A DNA stretch of 64,000 nt from Rhodococcus sp. Z13 (GTDB taxonomy: Bacteria; Actinomycetota; Actinomycetes; Mycobacteriales; Mycobacteriaceae). The notes beneath the pieces are model-generated. The model saw nothing but the letters and a program-made list of their open reading frames with translations. It did not search any database and was not told where the DNA came from. Positions 22,810 through 31,836 of this stretch are shown in pieces (position 1 is the first letter of the stretch; the number at the start of each line of letters is the position of its first letter). The DNA is taken from the NCBI RefSeq assembly GCF_025837095.1, contig NZ_CP107551.1, positions 886,352 through 950,351 on the forward strand. The letters are read 5' to 3'. The translations under genes and the position numbers were made by a program.

Positions 22810-23066
22810 GTGCGCGACCCGGCGAACCGCATCGTGACGCGCTGTGAGTGTAGCCGCCGCGGATCGTCGGGGCTCGAGTGCGTCGCCGTGACGAGGGATG
22901 GTCTCGGTGAGGTCCACGAAGTGGAACGGGAACCTGGAGTTTCCCACACTCCGGGATCAAGGAAGGGTAACACTGGTCATCTTCTATATCGTTTTGTTAC
23001 CTTGGGTCGCCAGGAGCGGCCGGGTCGAGTACCCGGCCGAAGTCGGGACGAAACAAGGGACACACT

Positions 23067-23891
23067 GTGGGACGGCACTACCGCACGCGCGAAGATGCAG
23101 CATTCGACGTCGACACGATCCGTGTGCCTTCGTCGGGTAAGGGCCGCCACCGCGTGGAACCCACCGGCACCTCCGCTCCGGTCAAGGCCGCCACCGTCGC
23201 GGCCGCCACGGGCGCCTTCTTCGCCGTCGGCGCGCAGATCAGCGCCGGCACCGCCGCTGCCCATCCCGGCCACGAGGTCCAGGGCGAGGCCGCCCCCACC
23301 GGTACCCTTCCGTTCGAGCTTCCCGCGGGCCTGCTCCCCGAGGGCGTCGAGATCCCGGCCATCCCGGGTATCACCGCCCCGATCGAGGAGGGCGCGCCCG
23401 CACTCCCCGCCGAGGTCGAGGCGCTCGTCGAGCAGTTCTCCGGCGCCACCGGCTGGCTCGGCCGGATCAACCCGGCCCGTCCCACCGCCGTCCAGCCCGT
23501 CTCCGGCACCCTGACCTCCGACTGGGGCCCGCGCTGGGGCTCGCACCACGGCGGCATCGACATCGCCGCTCCGCTCGGCACCCCGATCCTGTCCGCGGCC
23601 GACGGCACGGTCCTCGAGGCCGGTGCGGCCTCCGGCTTCGGTCAGTGGGTCCGCGTCCTCAACGACGACGGCACCACCTCCGTCTACGGTCACGTGAGCA
23701 CCTACCAGGTCTCCGCCGGCCAGCGGGTGTCCGCGGGTGAGCAGATCGCCACCGTCGGCAACGAGGGCTGGTCCACCGGCCCGCACCTGCACTTCGAGGT
23801 CTGGGACACCGCCGGCACCAAGATCAATCCCAACGCCTGGCTGAAGGATCGCGGCGTCGTGCCCACCTGGGGCGGTTACAGCGCCGTCTGA
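23067..23891 (+). CDS. M23-family (LytM) peptidoglycan endopeptidase
   Basis: The 274-residue protein starts with a basic tail (GRHYRTREDA) and a hydrophobic segment (ATVAAATGAFFAVGAQISAG) serving as signal or anchor. A Pro/Glu-rich linker follows, then a C-terminal M23 domain with zinc ligands in SHHGGIDIAAP (HxxxD) and the final GPHLHFEVW (HxH). It should cleave peptide crosslinks of peptidoglycan outside the membrane. The GTG start is the only sensible one. A second M23 gene of the same build lies at 54084-55040. Confidence 0.85.
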   Translation: MGRHYRTREDAAFDVDTIRVPSSGKGRHRVEPTGTSAPVKAATVAAATGAFFAVGAQISAGTAAAHPGHEVQGEAAPTGTLPFELPAGLLPEGVEIPAIPGITAPIEEGAPALPAEVEALVEQFSGATGWLGRINPARPTAVQPVSGTLTSDWGPRWGSHHGGIDIAAPLGTPILSAADGTVLEAGAASGFGQWVRVLNDDGTTSVYGHVSTYQVSAGQRVSAGEQIATVGNEGWSTGPHLHFEVWDTAGTKINPNAWLKDRGVVPTWGGYSAV

Positions 23892-23970
23892 CGGTTTCCG
23901 TCGCACCCCCGCAACAGTCGCTGCGCGCTAGGCTGAACTCCACAGCCTGCGGCCGACCCCGGGGGGTTCA

Positions 23971-25479
23971 TTGGGTACCGAGATCTCTGCTCGTTCGTTC
24001 ACCCGGGAAGACCGGCGGGTGTTCCGGAGCAAGGTTCGCGACTGCATGAAGGCGCTCGAGCGGATGCTCCGCGAGGACGTCTTCGTCGATGTGCACTCCT
24101 CACCCGATCCGCATCTCGGTATGGAGATCGAGTTCAACCTCGTCCGGGACGACATGGCCCCGGCGATGTCCAATCTCGAGGTGCTCCAGGCGATCGACGA
24201 CCACGCCGTGTTCCAGACCGAACTCGGCCAGTTCAACGTCGAGATGAACGTCGAGCCTCGTCGCCTCACCGGCGACGAACCCCTCGAACTCGAGGAGTCG
24301 CTGCGGTCGTCCCTGCGGCGCGCCGACGAACGGATGCACCGGCACGACGCGCAGCTGGTGATGGTGGGGATGCTGCCCACCCTCGAACTCGGCGACCTCG
24401 AGCTCACCCGCATCACCGCGAATCCCCGCTACGAGGCCCTCAACGAACAGATCTTCGCCGCCCGCGGCGAGGACATCGAACTCGACCTCGACGGTGTGCC
24501 GTTGCCAGGCACCGATGTGGTGGAAACCCTTCGCGCGGACATGAATTCGGTGGTGCCGGAGGCTGCGTGCACGTCGCTGCAGCTGCACCTGCGGATCGCC
24601 CCGGAGGACTTCGCCAAGCACTGGAACGCCGCGCAGTGCATCTCCGGGGTGCAGGTCGCCCTCGCCGCCAACTCGCCCTTCCTCGCGGGCAAGGCGCTGT
24701 GGCACGAGAGCCGCATCCCGTTGTTCGCGCAGGCCACCGACACGCGACCGCTCGAGCTGAAGAACCAGGGGGTGCGGCCCCGGGTGTGGTTCGGGGAACG
24801 CTGGATCGACTCACCCCTCGACCTGTTCGAGGAGAACTCCCGCTACTTCACCGCGCTCCTGCCGGAGGTCTCCGCCGCCGATCCGATGGCCGAGCTCGAC
24901 GCCGGCCGGATCCCCGAACTCCGCGAACTGCAGATGCACAACGGCACCATCTATCGGTGGAACCGTCCCGTCTACGACATCAGCGACGGCAGCGCGCATC
25001 TGCGGATCGAGAACCGGGTGCTCCCGGCCGGACCGACCGTCCTCGACATCATGGCCAACGCGGCCTTCTACTACGGGACGCTGCGGGCCCTCGTCGATGC
25101 CGACGAACCGCTCTGGCGCGACCTGAGTTTCGACGCCGCGGAGAAGAACCTCGTCCTCGGCGCGAAGTTCGGGCTGGACGCGAAACTGTACTGGCCGCGC
25201 GTCGGCTGGGTCGGCGCCGACGAACTCGTGCTGCGGTGCCTGCTGCCGCTCGCGCACCGGGGTCTCGAGACCTACGGCCTGTCGTCGACCGTCCGCGAAC
25301 GCTATCTCGGCATCATCGAGGGACGTGCCCTGAACCGGCAGACCGGCGCGGCCTGGCAACGTGCGCAGGTGGCGCGTCGCGAGGCGGCGGGGGAGGACCG
25401 CCGCACGGCCCTCGTCGGGATGCTGCGCGACTACGTGCGGAACATGACCTCCGGCGCGCCCGTCCACGAGTGGGAGTAG
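23971..25479 (+). CDS. Glutamate-cysteine ligase (GCS2) family protein
   Basis: The 502-residue protein contains the GCS2-type HLGMEIEFNLV segment (metal/ATP-binding Glu residues), ELGQFNVEMNVEPR, and SLQLHLRIAPEDF. Such proteins ligate an amino acid to glutamate or catalyse a related amide bond. Actinomycetes of this group make mycothiol rather than glutathione, so the true substrate may be another amine. Length is typical of the ~500-residue actinobacterial branch. It starts at TTG 23971 after a G-rich SD. Confidence 0.75.
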   Translation: MGTEISARSFTREDRRVFRSKVRDCMKALERMLREDVFVDVHSSPDPHLGMEIEFNLVRDDMAPAMSNLEVLQAIDDHAVFQTELGQFNVEMNVEPRRLTGDEPLELEESLRSSLRRADERMHRHDAQLVMVGMLPTLELGDLELTRITANPRYEALNEQIFAARGEDIELDLDGVPLPGTDVVETLRADMNSVVPEAACTSLQLHLRIAPEDFAKHWNAAQCISGVQVALAANSPFLAGKALWHESRIPLFAQATDTRPLELKNQGVRPRVWFGERWIDSPLDLFEENSRYFTALLPEVSAADPMAELDAGRIPELRELQMHNGTIYRWNRPVYDISDGSAHLRIENRVLPAGPTVLDIMANAAFYYGTLRALVDADEPLWRDLSFDAAEKNLVLGAKFGLDAKLYWPRVGWVGADELVLRCLLPLAHRGLETYGLSSTVRERYLGIIEGRALNRQTGAAWQRAQVARREAAGEDRRTALVGMLRDYVRNMTSGAPVHEWE

Positions 25480-25483
25480 CGAG

Positions 25484-27772
25484 CTACAGCCGCAGCGATC
25501 GCGTCACCGCCACCGTCGGCTGGAGCACCACCCGATCGGTGGGCGGTTCGTAGCCGGGGACCACGCTCGGGTCGTCGCTCAGATCGGCGACGCGCAGTTC
25601 GAGTTCGCGGTCGCGCATGCCCAGCGTGAGATCCACCTCGACCCCCTCCGGTCCCGGCGCCCAGAACAGGAAGCCGAACCGTTCGGACGGCTCGGCGCGG
25701 ACGCCCTCGACGGTCGCGCCGTGCACGCGGGCGGTGTCGCCGTTCACCCACAGGCCGATCAGCTGGGAGTCCCCGGCTGGGATCAGACGCAGCCGCAACG
25801 CACGGGTGCTGCCGCCGGTCTCGTCCGACAGCACCTCGACGCGTGGGGCCTCGAGATCGGCGACGGGTGCCGGTCCATGGTGCATCGCAGTGTCGGGGCG
25901 CCACGGGAACCCGTCGGGCAGTGGTGTCGGGCCGTCGGGGAGCAGGGCGCGGCTCCACTCCGAGCGCGGACCGTCGGGGGAGGCCCACGTCGCGACGCCG
26001 CTGTCGGCGTCGAGGGAGTACCACAGGTACTCCTGCCGGGGGTCGGTGGCGCCGTCGCGGTTGAGATGACCGGCGACCAGCGTGCACACCAGCACCACCA
26101 CCAGAGCCGCGACGGCGGACACGCGGGCTCCGTGCCGGCCCGGCCGCAGCGGCTCGCACAGGGGCAGCACGGCGACGAGGACGAGTCCGGTGAACAGACC
26201 CGCCAGCGGCGCCCCGTACAGCAGCCCGGCATCGAACGTGACGAACACCGCGGGCACGGCGAAGACCGCGGACACCAGGGCGCCGAGCGTCGTCGCGAGG
26301 AGACGTCCCGGCCCGTCCCCGCGCAGCAGCAGCCCGGCGAGCACCCCGAGCACCGTCGGCAGGACGGTGACGAGGATCGTCGCCGCGACCCCGGTGAACG
26401 GAACGCCCGCCAGGGCGAGGAGGGCGACGAGGACGAACGCCCCGCAGGTGAACGATCCGGGCCGTCGCCCCCGGACCCACCACGCCCGCACCGTGACGAG
26501 CACCCCCACGGCGGCGGCCACGGCGGCGAGCCGGAACAGGCTCGGGTGGTACGGCTCGTCGACGACGGGCGCGGCCGTACCGGGCGCGAGGGTCTGCACG
26601 ATCCACCAGGGCAGCCACGCGGCGGCCGCGGCCCCCAGCGCGGCCAGGAGCGACACGCCGACGGCGACACCGATGCCGGCCGGGGACGCCTCACCCCGGC
26701 GTATCCGCAGCACACACGTGCCCGCGACCATCGCGGCGAGCAGGACCGCCCCGGCGATCTCGACCCAGCGGGGAGCGTGGAGCAGGCCCCACGGCGCGGT
26801 GGTGACGACCTCGTTCCCCGCGTCGTCGAGTGTGGTGAGGTCCGCACCGGCGAGATCGCGTGCGGTCACGAGGGTGGTTTCCCCCATGTGCTGCAACGAC
26901 TTCCGATCGAGCCGATCGGGAGTGTCGAGGGGGCTGTGATAGTACGCGGCGCCGGAGGAGATCGCGGTGTCGTAGGCGTGGAAACCGGCTTCGTCGAATC
27001 GCCGGAAGTCGGTGTCGTTGGGCAGCAGTTCGAAGACCGACTCGGTCAGCGAATCGGCGTTCGCGCCCGGCGACCGCGCGAGCGTGTCGACGAGTGCGCC
27101 GTCGGGGGAGGTCGTGCGGAAGGTGGTGGGGACACCGGAATTGCCGCGCGCCTCGTGGTTGAGCACGACGACGGGGCCGTCCCGCGGACGATCGGACGCG
27201 GCGAACAGCTGGGCGCCGAGCAGTCCGCTCTCCTCGCCGTCGGTGAGCAGGACGAGCACGTCGTTGCGGGGTGGGGGACCAGCGTCGATGGCCCGCGCGA
27301 CCTCGAGGACCACACCCACCCCGAGACCGTCGTCGGCGGCGCCGGGGGAGCCGCGCACGGTGTCGTAGTGGGCGGCGAGGACGACGGTGCCGGTGGGGTC
27401 GGTGCCGGGCCGGACGGCGACGACGTTGTGGACCCGTCCGCCGCGCTGGGTGGGTTCCTGCGGCCACGCCGCCCAGCCGACACCGGATTCGATCCCGGTG
27501 TCCCAGCCGAGTGCGTCGAGGGCGGAGATCAGCCGGTCGCGGGCGGCGGTGTGGGCGGGTGAGCCCGGTACGCGGGGAGAGCCCGCGATCGTGTCGATGT
27601 GCTCGGCTGCGCGGCCGGCGCTGAACAGCTCGGGCGGCGCGTCGACGTCGAGCGGGTCGGGGGAGGCCGGGAGCAACGCAACGACGAGTCCCGCCACCAG
27701 AACCCCGAGCAGGGCGAGGAGGTTTCCGTACCGGGACCGTGCCGGGGTGCGGTCGTCCACGGCGGTGTCCAT
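25484..27772 (-). CDS. M28-family membrane aminopeptidase
   Basis: This 762-residue protein has one N-terminal membrane helix and an M28 zinc peptidase domain (about 45-315). Ligands lie in LAAHYDTVRGSPGAADDG (His and Asp), LTDGEESGLLG (Glu pair), NHEARG and YYHSPLDTPD. About eight membrane helices follow (roughly 340-590), then a C-terminal extracytoplasmic domain. The architecture resembles the vacuolar membrane protease Pff1. It probably trims peptides outside the cytoplasmic membrane. It ends tail-to-tail, four bases from the GCS2 gene. Confidence 0.82.
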   Translation of the reverse strand: MDTAVDDRTPARSRYGNLLALLGVLVAGLVVALLPASPDPLDVDAPPELFSAGRAAEHIDTIAGSPRVPGSPAHTAARDRLISALDALGWDTGIESGVGWAAWPQEPTQRGGRVHNVVAVRPGTDPTGTVVLAAHYDTVRGSPGAADDGLGVGVVLEVARAIDAGPPPRNDVLVLLTDGEESGLLGAQLFAASDRPRDGPVVVLNHEARGNSGVPTTFRTTSPDGALVDTLARSPGANADSLTESVFELLPNDTDFRRFDEAGFHAYDTAISSGAAYYHSPLDTPDRLDRKSLQHMGETTLVTARDLAGADLTTLDDAGNEVVTTAPWGLLHAPRWVEIAGAVLLAAMVAGTCVLRIRRGEASPAGIGVAVGVSLLAALGAAAAAWLPWWIVQTLAPGTAAPVVDEPYHPSLFRLAAVAAAVGVLVTVRAWWVRGRRPGSFTCGAFVLVALLALAGVPFTGVAATILVTVLPTVLGVLAGLLLRGDGPGRLLATTLGALVSAVFAVPAVFVTFDAGLLYGAPLAGLFTGLVLVAVLPLCEPLRPGRHGARVSAVAALVVVLVCTLVAGHLNRDGATDPRQEYLWYSLDADSGVATWASPDGPRSEWSRALLPDGPTPLPDGFPWRPDTAMHHGPAPVADLEAPRVEVLSDETGGSTRALRLRLIPAGDSQLIGLWVNGDTARVHGATVEGVRAEPSERFGFLFWAPGPEGVEVDLTLGMRDRELELRVADLSDDPSVVPGYEPPTDRVVLQPTVAVTRSLRL

Positions 27773-27793
27773 GGCTGCAGCCTAACCGCCGAA

Positions 27794-27831
27794 CGGGTGG
27801 TACCCCCGCGGACCCGCGGGAGCACCACCCG
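27794..27831. terminator. Hairpin terminator after hmp
   Basis: CGGGTGGT pairs with ACCACCCG around an inner GC-rich stem (CCCGCGG/CCGCGGG) in the 68-bp gap between hmp and the peptidase gene. Confidence 0.6.
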
Positions 27832-27840
27832 GTGCGGGGA

Positions 27841-29067
27841 TCAGGAGGCGGCGGGAGCCCAGCTGTCCGGGCCGAACACCTCGTAGTGGATGTTCTCGGC
27901 CGGGACGTTGCGCTCGATCAGGGCCTCGCGCAGCGACAGCATGAACGGCAGCGGGCCGCACAGGTAGGCCTGCGTGTTCGGGTCCAGCGGGAGATCGGAG
28001 ATGTCGGCGCGGCCGACACGCACGGTCTCGAGCGGCTCACGTGCACCGAGATCCTCGTACCAGCGGAAGACCTGGGCCTGCGGGAGCTTCTCGACGAGGG
28101 TCTCGAGTTCCCGGCGGTGGGCGTGGTCGGCGACGGAGCGGTCCGCGTGGACGACGGAGACCGGACGGTCGTCGCCGGCGCCCGCGAGATGATCGAGGAT
28201 ACCGATCATCGGGGTGCAGCCGATCCCGGCCGAGGCCAGCAGGATCGGAGCCTCGCCGTCGGTGAGGACGAGATCGCCGAAGGGCGTGGTGACCTGCAGT
28301 TCGTCGCCCTCGAAGAGGTTGGCGTACAGGAAGTTCGAGACCTCACCGGCCGGGATGACGGTGCCGTCGGGGCCGGTGGTCTCGCGGACGCGCTTGACGG
28401 TGATGCGCCAGTCGCCCTTCGTGGGGGCGCTCGACAGGCTGTACTGGCGGATCTGGCGGGCGCCGTCGGGAAGCTTCACGCCCACCGACAGGTACTGGCC
28501 GGGACGGAAGGTGGGCAGCGGGCTGCCGTCGAGCGAGGTCAGGACGAACGAGACGGTGTCGGCGGACTGGTGGGTGCGCTCGGCGACGCGGACGGTGCGC
28601 CACACGTCGCCCGGCTCGACACCGGCCGCCTTGTACAGATCGGACTCCATCGAGATGAGGGTGTTCGCCATGAGCCAGTACAGCTCGTCCCATGCCTTGG
28701 AAACCTCGGGAGTGACTGCTTCACCGAGGATTTCGACGATCGCCTCGAAAAGGTGCTTGTGGACGATCCAGTACTCGTCGGCCTTGACACCCAGCGAGGC
28801 GTGCTTGTGGGCGACGCGGGAGAGGATGGTCTCGACGCGGGCCGGGTCGGGATCGAGCTGGAGCGTCGCGAAGGCGGCGATGGATCCGGCGAGGGCTTTC
28901 TGCTGCTCGCCCTGTTTCTGGTTGCCGCGGTTGAACAGGTCGCGCTCGAGCTCCGGGTGGGCGCCGAACATCTTCCGGTAGAAGAGGGTGGTGATGTCGC
29001 CGATGGCTGCTCCGACCGCCGGCAGGGTCGCGGCGATGACTTCCTTGGATTCGGGTGAGAGCGGCAT
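27841..29067 (-). CDS. hmp: Flavohaemoglobin (nitric oxide dioxygenase)
   Basis: The 408-residue protein oxidises NO to nitrate using O2 and NAD(P)H. An N-terminal globin domain (1-145) has proximal haem His89 in VAHKHASLG. An FAD-binding domain follows with RQYSLS (207-212), then an NAD-binding domain ending in CGPLPFM. ATG 29067 has GAGGAAA upstream. It lies 53 bp downstream of nsrR on the same strand, giving a compact NO-sensing and detoxifying unit. Confidence 0.95.
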   Translation of the reverse strand: MPLSPESKEVIAATLPAVGAAIGDITTLFYRKMFGAHPELERDLFNRGNQKQGEQQKALAGSIAAFATLQLDPDPARVETILSRVAHKHASLGVKADEYWIVHKHLFEAIVEILGEAVTPEVSKAWDELYWLMANTLISMESDLYKAAGVEPGDVWRTVRVAERTHQSADTVSFVLTSLDGSPLPTFRPGQYLSVGVKLPDGARQIRQYSLSSAPTKGDWRITVKRVRETTGPDGTVIPAGEVSNFLYANLFEGDELQVTTPFGDLVLTDGEAPILLASAGIGCTPMIGILDHLAGAGDDRPVSVVHADRSVADHAHRRELETLVEKLPQAQVFRWYEDLGAREPLETVRVGRADISDLPLDPNTQAYLCGPLPFMLSLREALIERNVPAENIHYEVFGPDSWAPAAS

Positions 29068-29120
29068 GGTGTTTCCTCGTGGGTCGAAGTGGGCTGGTTC
29101 ACCGTCGGTCCGCAGGTGGA

Positions 29121-29564
29121 TCAGCGGCTCGGCGGTGGTTCGAGGTTCAGCAGGACGGGGCTGGTGTCCTGCCGGGTCAGATCGGCGACGGTGATGTCGT
29201 CGAGGGCGGCGTAGAACGCGTTCTGCGCCGTGCGCAACGCCGAGCGGAGGTTGCAGGCGCGACGCATCGGGCACGGTTTGGACCCTTCGCAGTCGACGAC
29301 CTCGTCCTCGCCCTCGAGCGCGCGCGTGAGCCACCCCAGGGTGGCCGTGCGGCCGAGTTCGGTGATGCAGAGCCCCCCGCCCCGTCCGCGGCGGGTGGTG
29401 ACCACGCCGAGTTCTCCGAGGCGGGCGACGACCTTGGCCGTATGTGCGTACGACAGGCCGAGTCGCTCCGCGACCGTTCTGGTGCTGGGTATACCTTCCG
29501 GCGGGTTGCCGGCCAGGTACATGACAACCCGCAGTCCGAGATCGGTGAACTGCGTGAGTTGCAT
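29121..29564 (-). CDS. nsrR: NsrR-type Rrf2-family NO-sensing repressor
   Basis: The 147-residue Rrf2 protein has an N-terminal winged HTH (IPSTRTVAERLGLSYAHTAK). The three cysteines that hold the NO-sensitive Fe-S cluster in NsrR are Cys92, Cys98 and Cys104 in DCEGSKPCPMRRAC. NO destroys the cluster and relieves repression of hmp, its downstream neighbour. IscR-type relatives have different cysteine spacing. Confidence 0.92.
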   Translation of the reverse strand: MQLTQFTDLGLRVVMYLAGNPPEGIPSTRTVAERLGLSYAHTAKVVARLGELGVVTTRRGRGGGLCITELGRTATLGWLTRALEGEDEVVDCEGSKPCPMRRACNLRSALRTAQNAFYAALDDITVADLTRQDTSPVLLNLEPPPSR

Positions 29565-29580
29565 GGCTTCGACAATAGAT

Positions 29581-29604
29581 AACTTGCATTCAGGATGACA
29601 ATTT
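29581..29604 (-). promoter_or_regulatory. Candidate NsrR operator and promoter
   Basis: On the minus strand, TTGTCATCCTGAATGCAAGT lies 17-40 bp before the nsrR ATG. The GAATGCAAGTT part resembles one half of NsrR sites (AAATGCATCTT-like), and TTGTCA could be a -35. The other half matches only partly. Confidence 0.4.
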
Positions 29605-29791
29605 ATGTGACGCGGATCTCTCCGGTGAAAGATGTTGCCCGGAAACGTAACTCGACGTTCCCTGCGGGCCTGCGCCGGGAACTTCGGCTCCGGTGTGGTG
29701 TGGGTCCGACGGCCGACGGCGGGTGGGACGAAGGTCGGGAACCGGAAACGAATCCCCGATCCGGCGCCGGGATTGCACTAGTCTGACGGGC

Positions 29792-30700
29792 GTGAAGCCC
29801 CTCGGTGAAGCACCCCGCGACCACAACCACCTGACGGTCGGCGTCGACGGTTCACCCGCCTCCGAGCGCGCCGTGCGTTGGGCAGCGGCCACCGCCGCCG
29901 GCCGGGGACTGGATCTGCACCTCGTACACGCGGTGGACTTCGCCCCGTCCGGATGGACGAAGCTCCCCTTCTTCCGGCCCTCCCAGGTCTTCGAATGGAG
30001 TGAGGACGAGGCCACGGCGCTGCTCACTGCGGCGGCCGAGACCGCCCTCGCCGTCGCTCCCGACGTCGAGATCACTCGCGAACTCGCCCTCACCGGCAGC
30101 GCCAAGTGGCTCGTCGAACTCTCGCGCCGCGCCCGGATGCTCGTCCTCGGCGCCACCGGCTCCAGCAAACTGGGGGAGGCGCTGCTCGGCTCCACCCCCG
30201 TCTCGGTGGCCGGCCACGCGGAGTGTCCCGTCGTCGTCGTGCGCGGCCCGGAAAGCCCTGTCCCCGACGACCGGCCCGTGGTGGTCGGCATCGACGGCAG
30301 CCCCGGCAGCCGCAAGGCCGTCGAGGCCGCCTTCGAGGAGGCCGCCTGGCGGGGCGTCGACCTCGTCGCCGTGCACGTCTGGAGCGACCTGAGGATCGGT
30401 GCGTTCGAGGACTCACCGCTCGACTTCGACCCGCAGGCCTTCGAGGAACACGAGCACGCCCTCGTCGCCGAGTGCCTCGCCGGCTACGGCGAACGCTTCC
30501 CCGACGTGACCGTGCACCGCAAGGTCTACCTCGACGGGCCCCGTGCCCGCCTGCACAAGTGGAGTGAGAAAGCGCAGCTCGTGGTGCTCGGCACCCGCGG
30601 TCGCGGGGGCTTCACCGGTCTGGTCCTCGGCTCCACCTCCAACGCCTTGCTGCGCGATGCACGCTGCCCGGTGATGGTGGTGCGACCCGACGCCGCCTGA
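29792..30700 (+). CDS. Tandem-domain universal stress protein
   Basis: The 302-residue protein holds two UspA domains (about 12-148 and 155-300). Each starts with a TVGVDGS / VVGIDGS strand and ends with an ATP-binding loop: VLGATGSSKLGEALLGS in the first, VLGTRGRGGFTGLVLGS in the second. Both loops keep the G-x2-G-x9-G(S/T) pattern, so both may bind ATP. Homologues in mycobacteria belong to the hypoxia/dormancy response. GTG 29792 begins just before the first domain. A similar gene lies at 31837. Confidence 0.88.
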   Translation: MKPLGEAPRDHNHLTVGVDGSPASERAVRWAAATAAGRGLDLHLVHAVDFAPSGWTKLPFFRPSQVFEWSEDEATALLTAAAETALAVAPDVEITRELALTGSAKWLVELSRRARMLVLGATGSSKLGEALLGSTPVSVAGHAECPVVVVRGPESPVPDDRPVVVGIDGSPGSRKAVEAAFEEAAWRGVDLVAVHVWSDLRIGAFEDSPLDFDPQAFEEHEHALVAECLAGYGERFPDVTVHRKVYLDGPRARLHKWSEKAQLVVLGTRGRGGFTGLVLGSTSNALLRDARCPVMVVRPDAA

Positions 30701-30770
30701 CGGCGGTAGTGTTCGGGCCACGTGGACGAGCGCGCCCCCGATGGGGGTGCACCAGGAACGAAGGTGGCGC

Positions 30771-31811
30771 ATGCGCATCGGAATGGGACTGAACTACAGC
30801 GGGGGCTTCGCCGAGACCGTCGCGGAGGTGGCCGACCTCGAACGGGCGGGCCTCGACATCGTGTTCGTGCCGGAGGCCTACTCCTTCGACGCGGTCAGCC
30901 AGCTGGGCTATCTCGCTGCGAAGACGACCCGCGTCGAACTCGCCTCGGGCATCCTCCAGATGTTCACCCGCACGCCCACGCTGACGGCCATGACCGCCGC
31001 CGGCCTGGACTACGTCTCCGAGGGCCGCTTCGTGCTGGGCATCGGTGCGTCCGGCCCGCAGGTCATCGAGGGCTTCCACGGTGTGCCCTACAACGCCCCG
31101 CTCGCGCGCACCCGCGAGATCGTCGACATCTGCCGGAAGGTGTGGCGGCGCGAGAAGATCGACCACCAGGGCAAGTACTACCAGATCCCGCTGCCCGCCG
31201 ATAAGGGCACGGGCCTGGGCAAGCCGCTGAAGATCATCAACCGGCCGGTGCGCGAACGCATCCCGATCGTCATCGCCTCCCTCGGCCCGAAGAACGTCGA
31301 GATGACCGCCGAGATCGCCGAGGGCTGGCAGCCGCTGTTCTACTACCCGGAGAAGGCCGCCGACGTGTGGGGCGAGTCCCTCGCCAAGGGCAAGGCCAAG
31401 CGCGATCCCGTCCTCGGCGACCTGCAGATCTACGCCCAGGCCGCGCTCGCCATCGGCGACGACGTCGACCACATGCTCGACTGGGTGCGCCCGATGGTCG
31501 CCCTCTACGTCGGCGGTATGGGCGCCAAGGGCAAGAACTTCTACAACGACCTCGCCATCCGGTACGGCTACGCCAAGGAGGCCGAGACCATCCAGGAACT
31601 GTACCTGGCGGGGAAGAAGGAGGAGGCGGCCGCGGCGGTGCCCGACGAACTGCTCCGTTCCGTGTCGCTGATCGGCTCCGAGGGGTTCGTGCGCGAACGC
31701 GTCGCTGCCTTCGCCGAGTCCGGCGTCACCACGCTCAACGTCACCCCGCTCGCGGCCGACACCGCGGGCCGTGTGCGACTGATCGAGCAGCTGCGGCGGA
31801 TCTGCGGCTGA
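30771..31811 (+). CDS. LLM-class F420-dependent oxidoreductase
   Basis: This 346-residue TIM-barrel flavin/F420 oxidoreductase of the luciferase-like family shows an N-terminal strand (IGMGLNYSGG), AELAERAG-like ADLERAGLDIVFVPEA, and the conserved FVLGIGASGPQVIEGFHGV. IASLGPKNVEMTAEIAEG and SVSLIGSEGFVRERV follow. The actinobacterial branch uses F420 rather than FMN; the substrate is unknown. It sits between two universal stress protein genes on the same strand. Confidence 0.85.
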   Translation: MRIGMGLNYSGGFAETVAEVADLERAGLDIVFVPEAYSFDAVSQLGYLAAKTTRVELASGILQMFTRTPTLTAMTAAGLDYVSEGRFVLGIGASGPQVIEGFHGVPYNAPLARTREIVDICRKVWRREKIDHQGKYYQIPLPADKGTGLGKPLKIINRPVRERIPIVIASLGPKNVEMTAEIAEGWQPLFYYPEKAADVWGESLAKGKAKRDPVLGDLQIYAQAALAIGDDVDHMLDWVRPMVALYVGGMGAKGKNFYNDLAIRYGYAKEAETIQELYLAGKKEEAAAAVPDELLRSVSLIGSEGFVRERVAAFAESGVTTLNVTPLAADTAGRVRLIEQLRRICG

Positions 31812-31836
31812 CCCACCGAGAAAGGTTGCGTCTGCG

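Noticed and set aside
22950..23066. Possible c-di-AMP (ydaO) riboswitch before the M23 peptidase gene
   Set aside because: Such riboswitches precede cell-wall hydrolase genes in actinobacteria, but the conserved ydaO sequence blocks are not present here.
25721..27562. 613-codon plus-strand frame
   Set aside because: Antisense to the M28 membrane peptidase; Arg/Gly/Asp-rich composition with no recognisable domain.
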